This document shows, one piece after another, positions 10,996 through 22,835 of a DNA stretch of 64,000 nucleotides. How positions within the stretch are numbered: the first letter of the stretch is position 1; every line of letters starts with the position of its first letter. The notes beneath the pieces are model-generated. The model saw only the letters and a program-made list of their open reading frames with translations, searched no databases and had not been told where the DNA came from. Location of the stretch: assembly GCF_030035675.1 (NCBI RefSeq), contig NC_084497.1, forward strand, positions 30,454,437 through 30,518,436. The letters are read 5' to 3'. The position numbers were made by a program, and so were the translations under genes. The stretch comes from Rhineura floridana (taxonomy: Eukaryota; Chordata; Lepidosauria; Squamata; Rhineuridae).

Positions 10996-11394
10996 GCAGG
11001 GGTGGGGAACCTTAGACCAAATGCGGCCCTCCAGGTCCCTCTGCCTGGCCCTTGAGATTCTGCACAGGCCATGCCCCCTTCCCAGGCCACACCCTTTATG
11101 CCCAGGCCATGCCTCCAACTAGCCCTGCTCCATATTCTCCTTGAGTGCTTTTGTCTGGCTGGAATATGTTCTTGATGGTGTACTTTGCTTCCTTGGATGA
11201 AGTGATGTGTGTCGTGTGTGTGTGTGTAGAAACCTCTGACTTTTGTGTGGCCCACTCTGCAAGGTTGGAGTCACATCCATTCCTCCTCCCACTTTTGCCT
11301 CTGGGGCTGCCTTTCACTGGCAAGTGAACCCCAAAAGGTTGCTTACAAAGGAATTTGGCCCTCAATCTGAAAAATGTTCCCTACCTCATACGGG
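10996..11394. mobile_element. hAT-like DNA element abutting the LINE
   Basis: It starts caggggtggggaaccttaga with gcggccctccag and ends with ggccctcaatctgaaaaatg then gttccctacctc, roughly inverted ends. No transposase is visible. Confidence 0.55.
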
Positions 11395-11554
11395 TGAGTA
11401 ACCCTAAATGAAAACAATGAGATTTACCTCTAAGTAAGTATGCACAGAATTGCACCGCACATCTGCAGATATTTGCATGAGTGAAGTAGTAGCCCTGGAA
11501 GGGGGGGGGGAAGGCATGCTTTCCATGGTTTTATTATGCAGGTGCCTTCATTTG

Positions 11555-11655
11555 TTCTAGGTACTGAGAACTGTAGCTCTGGGAGAAACTACGGTTCCCA
11601 GGATTCTTTAGGGGAAGCCATGTGCTTTAAATGTGCAGTGTGTATGCAGCTTTGG
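11555..11655. mobile_element. MITE of the aactac-ggttcccagg family
   Basis: gggagaaactacggttccca then gaagccatgtgctttaaatg and tgtatgcagc match one half of a palindromic MITE; a second copy is at 16133-16292. Confidence 0.65.
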
Positions 11656-11828
11656 AAGAGCATCAACATTTCCTCCTGAGTCCTGACAGAGTGAATGGGG
11701 ATGGAGTTTGCAACCAATGACTTTTGGAAACTCCTGTATTAAAAAAAATGTTACCCTTTTTGGGGTTTTACCAGCTCCTGCTTTATTTCATTGAATCTAT
11801 GCTGCTTTTGTTATGCTGTTACTGTGCT

Positions 11829-12084
11829 AGAACATAAGAACATAAGAAGAGCCTGCTGGATCAGGCCAGTGGCCCATCTAGTCCAGCATCCTGTTCTCAC
11901 AGTGGCCAACCAGGTGCCTGGGGGAAGCCCGCAAGCAGGACCTGAGTGCAAGAACACTCTCCCCTCCTGAGGCTTCCGGCAACTGGTTTTCAGAAGCATG
12001 CTGCCTCTGACTAGGCTGGCAGAGCACAGCCATCACGGCTAGTAGCCATTGATAGCCCTGTCCTCCATGAATTTGTCTAATCTT
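11829..12084 (-). mobile_element. CR1-type LINE, 5'-truncated
   Basis: On the - strand it ends in a (TTCTTATG)n-like terminal repeat (at left: agaacataagaacataagaa). It is very similar to copies at 13932 and 24131, so the family was active recently. Confidence 0.75.
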
Positions 12085-12737
12085 CTATTAGATTCTATGC
12101 TATTTCGTTATTATATTTTGCTGTTTTACTGTACTTGTTATCTGCTTTGCAGCTTTGTAAAAAGGTGGGACATAAATCCATAAATCATTAAATTTATTTA
12201 AAATCTGATGGCTGAGTAATCAGGGAGGTTTTCACATTCATCAAACGTTGCAGGTGCACTGGGCAATGTGCCCGAGGTTGCAAACACATCTCTCTCAGGC
12301 TGCACACACTTTAGCAGAGACCTGGGGTTCATCAGGTGGTCAGGCTGGCCTTTCCTACATCCCTCTCCAGCCCCCCATTAAATCCTTCTGTTTACCCTCC
12401 CATCCATTCACTCCTTCCTCCTGCCACTGTGGGTAAACGTTTTCAGATTCTCCTCCTCTGCTCCACCACCACTTCTTCTCCTTAATCCCACTGCTTATCT
12501 GCCCTAGTCTGCCAGCACCCCATCCTTCTCTCTCTTATCAGCCCCGTAATCCTTCTGGCTCCTCTGCAGGGCATCGCTTGTTATGAGGTGTCCACCAACA
12601 CTACCATCAGCAACGGCCTCTGAGGGGGCACAGAAGACCTTGGGTTGGCTTGTCAGGTGCCTCAGTTGAAAGGAAAGCAGGTTGAATGTGAAGGAAGGCC
12701 CCCTTCCAGAAAAGCTTGAAAGGCGGGAATGAAGGGG
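12085..12737. other. Noncoding stretch with a LINE-type tail
   Basis: A tail-like segment (aaaaaggtgggacataaatc) lies near 12160-12200; otherwise nothing is recognised. Confidence 0.4.
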
Positions 12738-13310
12738 ACTTACCTGAGGCTCTGAAGGGAATGGGGTGGGATTGGAGAGCGAAGGTGGAAAGGGAAGAAG
12801 CTGCGGCGGGCTGGGGGGGAGAAGCAGCAGTTTCGAGCTGGATGAAGGAACGTCAGAGTTGAGAGAAAGCTCCTCCAGAAGAGGAGAGCCAGAGGGGAGG
12901 AGAGAGAGTCGGGGTGGGGGAGAAAGGGTAGGACAAAAAGAGGGAGAGTTGAGAGAAAAGTGGAATGAAGGAGGGCCAAGAAAGGACTTGAGGGGAAAAT
13001 GATGAAGTGTGTATACACACTACATACCCACACACGAATATATACAGTACACACTTCATACACTCTAAATATAAATAAAAGGAAGATGGGGGGGGAACTT
13101 GCTGAATGAAGGGAATGTTCGAAAGAAAGAAGGAATGAGGGAAATAGAGCAGGGTGGGAATGGAATATGAAAGAAAAGTTGCTGAGAAAAGCAAAATGAA
13201 GGAAATATTAAGACAAAGAACAAGGGAAATCTGAAGACTAGTAAAGATGGGGAGAAACTGAGGAGAATATCAGAAAGAAATGGAAAGGGAGGAAACAATG
13301 TTCTCTGTTG
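12738..13310. repeat. Purine-biased tract with a splice-donor-like edge
   Basis: About 570 bases are dominated by A and G on the + strand. At its left edge the - strand reads CCTCAG|gtaagt (12738-12749), a perfect donor, so it could be a - strand first exon. No protein is recognisable. Confidence 0.35.
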
Positions 13311-13931
13311 CATCAAACCCCCCACACTACCTTTTGTGTGTGTGATTCTTTTAAGGTGTGTCAGGGTGAATTGAACATACAGAACTGGTGAACAGGAGAC
13401 ACAGAGTGGGACAAAAATGTCCTCTAGTCATGGAATTGCTTGGTGGAGTTTTGGAATGTGCAGTATGGCAATGTGAGACTGGCAAGGTTTTCGTTTGTGT
13501 GATTGTTTATTGGATGGCTGGAGCAAGTATGTTGAGATATCTGATGATATGTTATGAATTGTTTGGTTACGTAATAATATAAATCTCACACTCTCTAGAC
13601 CAGAGGCATAATCTGTTGTAGCAAAAATGGGAAGGAATTGTGGGAATAAAAATGTGAAGAAATATATTCATAAGGCTGCAGAAAAAATATTAAGTAAATA
13701 AGGATGCACACCTTAACATGGTGAGGGGGTTTGAGAGTATTGAAGCTGACAGCAATGCCATCAGGAGTATAGACCAAGAGGCTAGATTTCTAGCAGGGTC
13801 ACCCAAGGCGGAATGGTCAAAGCTGAGACACCAGACTACAACAGCAGCCATGTGTTTCCCTCACTCACTCAAAAAAGAGTTTATGGAAATAGTAATCTCA
13901 TCCTTTTGTTTGTCCTATATGACATCAATGT
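13311..13931. other. Noncoding stretch, nothing recognised
   Basis: No coding similarity or clear repeat family is seen. Confidence 0.5.
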
Positions 13932-14285
13932 TCATAAGAACATAAGAAGAGCCTGCTGGATCAGGCCAGTGGCCCATCTAGTCCAGCATCCTGTTCTCAC
14001 AGTGGCCAACCAGGTGCCTGGGGGAAGCCCGCAAGCAAGACCCGAGTGCAAGAACACTCTCCCCTCCTGAGGCTTCCGGCAACTGGTTTTCAGAAACATA
14101 CTGCCTCTGACAAGGGTGGCAGAGCACAGCCATCATGGCTAGTAGCCATCGATAGCCCTGTCCATGAATTTGTCTAATCTTTTAAAGCCGTCCAAGCTGG
14201 TGGCCATTACTGCGTCTTGTGGGAGCAAATTCCATAGTTTAACTATGCGCTGAGTAAAGAAGTACTTCCTTGAAATGCTAAGGAA
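13932..14285 (-). mobile_element. CR1-type LINE, 5'-truncated
   Basis: It is very similar to the copy at 11829 over the shared part and extends about 100 bases further 5' (aagccgtccaagctggtggc, agtttaactatgcgctgagt). Confidence 0.8.
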
Positions 14286-16132
14286 ATCTACCCTTTAGCT
14301 ACCCTGGTGTTTAATAAGGAGTAACTAATCCGCATTAATTGTTCTTGTGTATGTCTCCTAAATGCCTCCAAACCAGCAAATTACCACTGTTTAACCACAG
14401 CACCTTTGTTTCTGTCAACATCATGCAATTCTCCAATAATTATCCTTATTAAGCTCCTAACATGTTTTGTAATGCACCTGCATGAACTTCATTATGGGCC
14501 TGTCTCCTTTTTCCCCACCCATGTCATATGAGATTAATAATTCCAGTGGCCTCTTGTCTGGAGATATTTGTGATATACATGCGAAAAGTCAGAGAACAGC
14601 CCTAGCCTCAGTGGAGTATAAAATTGCTCGTTTTTCTTCCATCAAAAGAAATGTGACCATCTCTGGGGAATAGGTGGCAACGTACAAACAGCAGAGCTAC
14701 ACAGAAAAGCAGCAGGGGTGGATAATAGTCTAGTTAGAGCCTCAAGGGCCCTCTTGCATGTACATGGATCTAATTTCTTAAAATGGCATCCAGCCACGAA
14801 TTAGAGGATCACACCCTGGAGATCTGCTGGTAGATACTCTGAGCCAGTTATGGGAGTTTGTGCAAAGAGTTTGCAGGCAGCTGCTACCAAAACAGCTGTG
14901 TCCGCCCCCCCCCCCCCCATTTGTAGATGGATTCCAAATGCCACAAAGCTGTTGAAAAGTGGTAGCTTGGACCTTTTCGTGGTGGTGCTGTTCCTTTGCA
15001 TTAACTCCAGATTGCAGCCTTGAGGTCTGTCTGCTTGTTACACGAACACAAAACTGGAGGTGTAAGTCTTGCCGTCAATCAACAAGATGAAACATCTGCT
15101 ATATTTATCAAGACAATTAGGGAACATCTAGCTGCCTTTCCAAGATTTCTCATAACAATAAACTCCCCTCTTCCACACCCAGCCTGCTACATGTAGCACA
15201 GACTTGCAAAAACTGTACAATGTGAGCAGGTAGAAGAGACAGGAGAGACACACTCCTGAATGGGATTGCTCTCCAGCTACGGCCTGATCGGTACCTGTTG
15301 CCAAACTGCTTTCACACATTAAGGGGGCAGTGCTGTTTGAAATGTGATACACCCACTTTATTGTATGGAATTTGATGTTTTTGGGATATGTGGGATGGGT
15401 ATGCATTTATGAGAATTGTAGCAGCTGGGACACTACACAAGAACACTGCCTGGCAATAAGTCCCAAGGCCACTGTGGTGCACCATGGAAACATCATAGCA
15501 TTTGGCATCTTGGAAAATCTGGTTTGTGCCGCAGCTAGAACTGCTCTGTAGTTTTGCCTTCCTTTCAGTGAAGTCCTAAATATCTCTGCTACTCAGGGAG
15601 GATGATAGCCCACCCTCTGATATGGAACTAACTAAGCATCAAGAGCATCACATGATAGCTGGAGGGATACAACATGAATGCTGCCAGGAGATTAAGACAA
15701 ACTATCGCTTTATCAACACACCTACATCTCTCTATATTCCAAGCCAAACGTAATGAGCAAAGATGCATTTGCACTGTATGTGTGAGTGGGGGGGGATTCA
15801 TTCTCTGGCCAAGCCAGTTCAAAGCAGGTCAGGATTACACAGGATGGGAGAAATCCTTGAAACATCAAGATTCTTCCCACAGGAAAGGAAGGTTCTTGGG
15901 AAGTTTCTCTCTGCACTGTTTCATAATTTAGATTAAATGAGCTGCAAGGACCTCTCAAGCATGCCTCCTAGTCCTTCTTGGTGTTTAGATTGCTACAGAC
16001 CCTGAGGGCCATTCCTGATGCATGTTAACGCTGGACCTGTAATACTAGCACCCAAGAGCCATTTTCAGAAGTGTCAGGAACATCAGAGCTCATTATTGAG
16101 GAAACAAATAACTGTAGTGTTTTCCCACATTC
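14286..16132. other. Noncoding stretch, nothing recognised
   Basis: It has a C run near 14906-14918 and a G run near 15787, but no supported gene, promoter or repeat family. Confidence 0.45.
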
Positions 16133-16292
16133 TGGCTGTGTACATACTCCATACATTTAAAGTACATCCCTGCCCCTAAAGAACCCTAGGAACTGTTGTT
16201 TGTTAAGGATGATGGGAACTCTAGCTCTGGGAGAAACTACAGTTCCCATGTTCTTTGGTAGAGGGGAATGTGTGGTGTGTGCGTAGCCTCTC
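16133..16292. mobile_element. Palindromic hAT-like MITE
   Basis: Left part ccctaaagaaccctaggaac, centre gatgatgggaactctagctc, right part gggagaaactacagttccca and a terminal gtgtgtgcgtagcc. Confidence 0.7.
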
Positions 16293-17028
16293 TGACTGTA
16301 GTGTTATTCAAGCTGAGAAAGTTGAGCATAAACCCACTTGATTTATGTACTTTGTTTCCTTTGCAGAATATGAAATCTATGAATCTCAAAATAGCACAAC
16401 AAATTTGAGTCCCTTAATTTCATCACATGCAGCAGTCTCTTCCTATCTCATGATGCCCAACAGATTGTTTCCCTAAAAATTCCCCACCAGCAGTGTTGGA
16501 GACTCATGGCTGTTCTGCAGTCAACTTCAATTAATAGCTATTGTGGAAACACTGGGAAGTTGACCATGTTGGTGCTTCAGACAGACGTCTGATGAGGGGA
16601 AAACCTCTTGATCTGGGCACAAAATTACTTGCCTGTAATATATACTGGCTTAGTTTATTGTAGGGTTGTGCACCATGGAATCTGCAAATCTTAAAATATG
16701 TGGAGACAGCAATATGGGCAAAACAGGACATAATTCATGGCTAGCATAATGCCAAGAAGGCCCTGCTTACATTCCTTGTGTTTTCAGTTGGACAGCCTTC
16801 TTCCTGTCCCAGGCTGTACTGGAGAAAACCTCTTAATCCTTGTTACCATGGTCATCATTAACTAGAAATTAGTTTGGCCAACAATGTCAAGATCAGCATG
16901 TTCTAAAACCTCTGGAGTTTCTAGAAGCTGGGAGAGACAAAAATGATGCCCCACTTCCTCCTGAATGATCCCGAGGTTTTATTTAAAACATTGCAGAATG
17001 CACTCCTGTTGGACATTTCGCTCTCTCG
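16293..17028. other. Noncoding stretch, nothing recognised
   Basis: No coding or repeat similarity that I can support. Confidence 0.45.
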
Positions 17029-17290
17029 TAGAATCATACAGTTGGAAGCAGTGTTGTAGGCCATCCCACAAGGACATAAGTGCCCTCCTGGATCAGGCCA
17101 ATCGCCCATTTGGTCCAGCCTTCTGTTCTCACAGTGGCCAACCAGATGCTCCAAAGGAAAGCCTGCAAGTGTGATCTGAGCACAGCACCACACTCCTCTC
17201 CTGTGGCTTCCAGCAACTTGCATTCAGAGACATACCACCTGAGGACATAGTCTTATCCTCCATGAATTAGTCCAATCCTCTTGTAAAGCA
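17029..17290 (-). mobile_element. CR1-type LINE end, older copy
   Basis: It starts with tagaatcatacagttggaag, the reversed CR1 end, then tcctggatcaggccaatcgc and ctcacagtggccaaccagat. Confidence 0.65.
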
Positions 17291-17307
17291 TACAAGAGGA
17301 ATATGAT

Positions 17308-17640
17308 GAATAAGGAAAAAGCCCTGCTGGATCAGGCCAAAGGAGGCCCATCCGGTCCAGTGTCCTGTTCTCAGAGTAGCCATCCAGATGTCCCAAAGGG
17401 AAGCCCATATGGAAGACATGAGCACAACAGATCTTTCCCCACTTATGATAGTGCCTCTGATGTGGAGGAAGAATGCAGGGCACCCACAATAAATGGCTGG
17501 CCAGCATCTGCTTGAAAACCTCCAGTGACTGAGGGAGAGTTGATCCCCTGCCCCACAGCTAATTTGTTCTGTTGTCAGACTGCTTTAACCATTAAGATGT
17601 TTCTCCAAATGTTAAACCAAAATCTACCCTTCCTGTAACT
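17308..17640 (-). mobile_element. CR1-type LINE end, older copy
   Basis: ccctgctggatcaggccaaa, gtgtcctgttctcagagtag and later ccagtgactgagggagag, clearly diverged from the young copies. It continues the same-orientation series. Confidence 0.6.
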
Positions 17641-18040
17641 TAAGCAAATAAGTTCTAGTTCGGCCTTCTAGGGTAGCAAAAAATAAATATTTGCCCTCTT
17701 GTAAGTGACAGCATTTTGGGCATTAGAAGAGTGGTATCATGTGGGCTCAACAACCCACTCTTGTCAATTGTGTTCCCAGTAGCCCTGGACTAGTGGCTAT
17801 GTGTTTGAGCTCTGCCACTTGGTGAACCTTTGTTTTGTCAAAACTGGTTTCTGTGGTCCATTCTAGGCATTGATGCCAATGTATGGATGTATATATTTGT
17901 AGGATATTTTGGAAAGGGTCAGTTACTTAGCATTAACCCAATTCTCTTGAGAACTTTGCAGTGAAAAGCAAAAGACTCCAATTCACCCCTAGGCGTCAGT
18001 TCAGTCTCTTGTTTTCTGCCATTTGTCATTAAAAACAAAA

Positions 18041-18205
18041 AAGAGCCCTGCTGAATCTGGTGCACCATCCTGTTTCCCATAGTGGCCATACGTCGACTCA
18101 GAGGAAGCTTACCAGCGGGGGGCCCAGCAACTGGCATTCAGCGTCATGCTGCCTCTTAAGATGGGGGCTCCACTTCATCACCATGCCTTATAACCACTTA
18201 ATAGC
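18041..18205 (-). mobile_element. CR1-type LINE end, degraded
   Basis: agagccctgctgaatctggt, catcctgtttcccatagtgg and gcaactggcattcagcgtca match the family with gaps. Confidence 0.5.
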
Positions 18206-19050
18206 TGCACTGAAGGAAAAAAAGCATAGGGAAAGAGAGAAAGGCTGGCCTCCATGAAGGCAGGAACTTTCAGTCAGAAAATACTGAAAAATACAGAAAA
18301 GCAAAGGAGAGAACTAGAAATGGGAGCTCATGTCTGTAGCTGGTTAAAGAGCAGCCTGAAACTCTGTTACATAAATCCTGTGTCATTGCCTACAGGAACC
18401 TGATGTCTCACTGAAGGATTATTTCAAAATCTCCTGAACAAACCTTAGAGATAGCACTGTCCGACTGTGACAGATTTACAGCATGGATTTTTATAGCTGC
18501 TGACCACAGGCTCTCAATGTAGATTAAGGCTTTCTGTTGGCTTAGGAGGGGTGTGTTTTGGTTGAAGAGGTGAATAATGTTGTGGAGTTTGGAGAGGTGC
18601 TTCACAGAAGCAGGGGTGTCTGTAGTGTTTTTAGAGAAGAATCAAGGCAGAGAAAAAAGACACAGTTTGCAGGGTTTTATGACTGTGAGTCCACCCTAAC
18701 TCCTGGCATTGGATGAATTATGTTCCCTTGGTCTCCCTTCGGTCTCTTCTAGTTACCACTTGCTCACATGCGCTACTAAATGAAGGGATGGCCCACAGTT
18801 TTTTGATGCCCACGGTAAATCAAAAGTCTGTTCTCCCACCCCCTCCTTGTGTCTAATTATAAGCTGGGCAACATAACAATTGTGCATTAAATGATGAACA
18901 CTTCAGTTGCCCATGTTGTTTTCATAGTTTGTTTAAGTACCTTTACCATCACACTGTTGTTGTGCTGTGTGTTAGTTAATCTGAACGAAACACTACCCCT
19001 AGATCCCTGGGCACCATCTCTAATGTAGTTTGGAATCTCCATTTTGAGAA
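18206..19050. other. Noncoding stretch, nothing recognised
   Basis: No supported gene or repeat. Confidence 0.45.
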
Positions 19051-19232
19051 AGGGCCGTACGTAGCTCAGTGGTAGAGCTTCTGCCCTGCATGGAGAAGGT
19101 CCCAGGTTCAATTCCCAGTATTTCCAGCTAGGGCTGAGAGAGACTTCAGTCTAAAATCCTGGAGAGCTACTGCCAGTCAGTGTAGACAATAATAAGCTTT
19201 ATGGACCATTATAAAACAGCCTTCTATATGTA
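19051..19232 (+). mobile_element. tRNA-headed SINE, full length
   Basis: It has an A-box-like gtagctcagtggtagagctt, a B-box-like ggttcaattcc, the body (ctggagagctactgccagtc) and the tail (aaaacagccttctat). Confidence 0.85.
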
Positions 19233-22200
19233 AGAATGCCTTTTCTCTTTCACCAAGATATTTACATAACTGAATGATGTGCCCTTGTAATTTTAATACC
19301 CCAAACAGTTGCCTCATTTACTACTTTGCTATATATATTTGAGCCAACCTTATGTATGTCCTTGCTGGTTTTAAAAAAAGAGAATGGACTGGAGCACCCC
19401 AGAGAGAACCCACATGAGTAGAGAAGTTCCTGATTGATCTGACAGGGCTGAGCGGGCAGCAGTGGGCCACAATACTTTTGCATGACAGTGCCTTCCTGCA
19501 TGATCCGATAGACAGTGAGGTAAAGAAGATGCCATAGCTAGGCATGCCTGCCTGGCCCAACTCTTGTTTACACAGGACTTTTCCTCCCTCTATCCGCTTC
19601 TTCCACTTTGTGGTCCCCACTCTTTGCATACAGCCAGGATAGGTACCTTCACATAATGCTGTTTGGTCTCCAAAGTGGGCATTCCAAGTGGCCAGACAAA
19701 GCAGGCGCTCCTATTCTGATTTTAATCGTTTGAAAACAACCGCAGTAGGGCTGTTGAGATGGAGTTGCCTCAAGTAACCCAGCCACACCTAGAGGCTACA
19801 GTGCAGATTGGTTTCTCTGCATTGTAATGAAAGAGACAAATCACATAGTTTTCCTGCTCGAAAGTCACAGCACAGTTTGAGAACTGCACTGCAGGCTGAG
19901 TGGTTCTGGCAGATTAAAGTAATCAGAGAAGGCCATTTGAACACTTGCCTGGGTGTGTAGGCCGGAGCTTCAGCATGGCTTTGCTATACATTTATTTCCA
20001 ATGCACTATCCCTGTAATTCTGTGCGAGTCATAATGACTGTATTATTTTTTGCCTTAAACAGACTGGGGGAGAAATGGAAATGCTCCAGAATATACCATT
20101 GTATATAAATATTTAAAATATACAAAGTTAAGGAAGCTCCCACTTCACTTTGAGAACAGTGCCACCAAAAATGCTGTCTTTTTACTATTTTTAAAAAAAT
20201 GTGCACATCTCTAGAAAGATTAAATGGTGTAGCTACTTAAGATGGGGATCACCTTTTTCCTCAAAGCCACTGTAAAACACCAGTGACAATAGCTGGGCTG
20301 GGTGTCTCCCAACAAGAGAGGCACCCTTGGGCAGCTGCCTCTCTCCCTCATGGCCTTTGCTGTGGGTGGGGCGGGATGAGGTGGGTGAAGCGGCTAGGTC
20401 TTAATGGCTGCTGCTGCTGCTATTGGTAATATGCCAGTGGCTTTAATCTTTCTCGGTATCACCATTGCCTTCTCCTTGGCTAATCTCACCTTTTTATTAT
20501 TACAATGCCTCTTATCAGATATGGAGCCTCTTGGGACTCTTGCCATGTGAAAGGCATGCCCTGTAAGGGGGGCATCCCTTACCTGGTGGCGGAAGAGCAG
20601 TGTGTGTTTGAGGAGCCAACCGCGCCACCGCCAACTAACTTCCTTCCTCTCTTTTTACCTTATCAAAGAACTCCCTGGAATTGGCGGTGAGAGGTGGTGG
20701 TTGTGGTGGAGCGACATAAGAATGCAGCCAAAAGCTCCCCACCCACCGCAGTGCAAATACATTCCAACTTGATACGGCCAAAAGGGTGATTCACCCTGGG
20801 CTGGAAGAAACCCTCTGTCCTTGTGCTGGGCACAGAAAGAGCTGCATCATAATCTTCCTGTTTCACGTTGTAGGGCTGGCACATTCTTAATGGGTTCATA
20901 ATAAAGAGCAATATGCCATGACCCAGACATGGCAGTGTCAGTTTCTTTCCTGCCCTATCCCAGGGCAGGTCAAAAATAGACTCTATTTTTATTTTCACAA
21001 GAGCAAGAATTGTCCAGTTTCATGGGACTAACCAGAGGGTCAAACTAAATGTTATGCATTAGATCTTCAAAGTTACCAGCCTGATGCCATAAATATCCTC
21101 CTCTAAACTATCCTCACTTGTAGCCATGTGAGATTGCTAGCTTAAACTGAAATACTTTTAAGAATACAGTTCACCTTCTCTGAAAGCCTTTTGGCTTATT
21201 TGCAAATAAAAACATAACTTTGCTGCATCATAGCTGCTAGATAGCTTAGGTCTCTTTGTTTTCCAGCAAGTTAAACAGGCCCAGATCAGAATTTATTAAC
21301 AGGGTGGAATAAATTTGTGAATAAATTCAGCTCCTGATCATATTTAGAGCAGCTGAATTTAAACTTTTAAACTTTATTTTTTTAAAAAATAAGCTACTTT
21401 CTTGGCTACGTGGTGGGGAGAGGTTTATAGTCTTTCAAAAGTTGACAGGCAGGTGTGGGTGTAAGCGAGCACCTGACAGGAGCCCTTTCACACACGTGCA
21501 CATGCACACACACACACACTCTTGCAGTGCAGTTGGCATTCTCAGATGACACTCGTCCCTGACACGCCTCCCTCTGCCAAGCCAGGCATCAAGCTGCCTT
21601 TTTCTCTTTGTAATCACAAGCTCTGGCATGTGTGGCTGTTTGTCAGACATTGGGTAGGTGGAGATGGGGAAGATCAGGGAGCCAGTGGTGCAGCTGGTGA
21701 TAAGGTACAGGAAAACAAAGCAAAAGAGGACCAATTTGGCAAGAGCCCCATCCTAGGCAGAGAATGAAAAGGCTCGGGGAAATGATTCACAAGTTCAGAA
21801 ACCTATTAAAGAGGAGGGGGAAGTTCATGGGATGTTTTGGAAGAGCAGACTCTGAGCAAGCTGAATATAAATTGATCTCACCCATCTTCCTGCCATGCTG
21901 ACCATGCCATGCTGGCTCTGCCAAGGCAGAGAGTGAGGTGTATGCACAGAGTTACAAGTAGGGCTTGAACCAGGGCTCAGGAGGGCTAAGCCTGGGACCA
22001 TATTAGAATTCTAGGTCTCAGACCCGGAAAAGTGAAGTGATTATAATCTTGTAAATAGCCATCCTCCTGATCCCCTCTGGCAACTAAGCAACAGCTCTTG
22101 GCAACCAATAGAGGTGTGTTTACAAACAGTTGCCTTTTTTCTTGCCAGTTGCCCTTTCCCACAAATAATAAACATAGGGGCAGGTGTGAGAGTCAAATTG

Positions 22201-22354
22201 TGTAACTGTGGATAATATATTTACAAGGCTATAGCAAAGTGCCTCTGAGCATGTACTAAATGTCTTGCCATGGCACAGTAGCAAACATCTGGGATTTTAG
22301 AGGGCAGAACTTTTGCATCTCTTTTAAATATTAAATGTTGTCTAAGGGGCATTT
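19233..22354. other. Noncoding stretch with a (CA)n run
   Basis: A short (CA)n run lies at about 21490-21521. Otherwise no gene or repeat family is recognised in 3 kb, though old repeats may be missed by eye. Confidence 0.4.
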
Positions 22355-22835
22355 CCAGCAGTACTTGATGGGATGGGAAGTATAGATTGTATAACACCAA
22401 TTCTGTTACAACTATACTGGCTGCCTATATGATTTCAAGCCCCATTCAAAGTGCTTGTTTTGACCTATAAAGCTCTTTACAACTTTATACCTGGAGCCTT
22501 AGATCTTCTTCTGAGGGCCTTCTACAGGTCCCCTCTCTGAGGGAGGCTCGGAGGGTGGTGACAAGCGAGCGAGCCTTTTCAGTTGTGGCTCCCTGTCTGT
22601 GGAATGCTCTCACCAGTAAGATCCGCCTGGTGCCTTTGTTGATATCTTTGATAGACTTGATACAGTATATTGTTTTGTTACTGGTGTACTACCAAAGCTT
22701 TCTGTGACTATTGTGGGGGTTATTTTGTTCTGTTTTTATTGTGTAATGTATTTATATTTGTTTTAAATGTGTTGTAAGTCACTTGGAGACCTTCAGGCAA
22801 TAAGCAATATATAATAATAATAATAGGCTTCACTC
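22355..22835 (+). mobile_element. L2-like LINE 3' end
   Basis: The sequence reads as the C-terminal end of an L2/CR1-group frame (FKVLVLTYKAL, then VVAPCLWNAL-like words) followed by a 3' UTR ending in ataataataataata. It has stops and is 5'-truncated. Confidence 0.65.

Noticed and set aside
10218-11255. 345-codon frame as a host gene
   Set aside because: The recognisable part is a LINE C-terminal region; its first 80 or so codons come from an adjacent DNA element.
12740-13325. Several leucine/phenylalanine/serine-rich - strand frames as membrane proteins
   Set aside because: They are a by-product of the purine-biased tract and lack any family match or start context.
19051-19130. tRNA gene
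   Set aside because: The A- and B-box-like words belong to a SINE head: the body and tail of the SINE follow, and the same unit recurs throughout the window.
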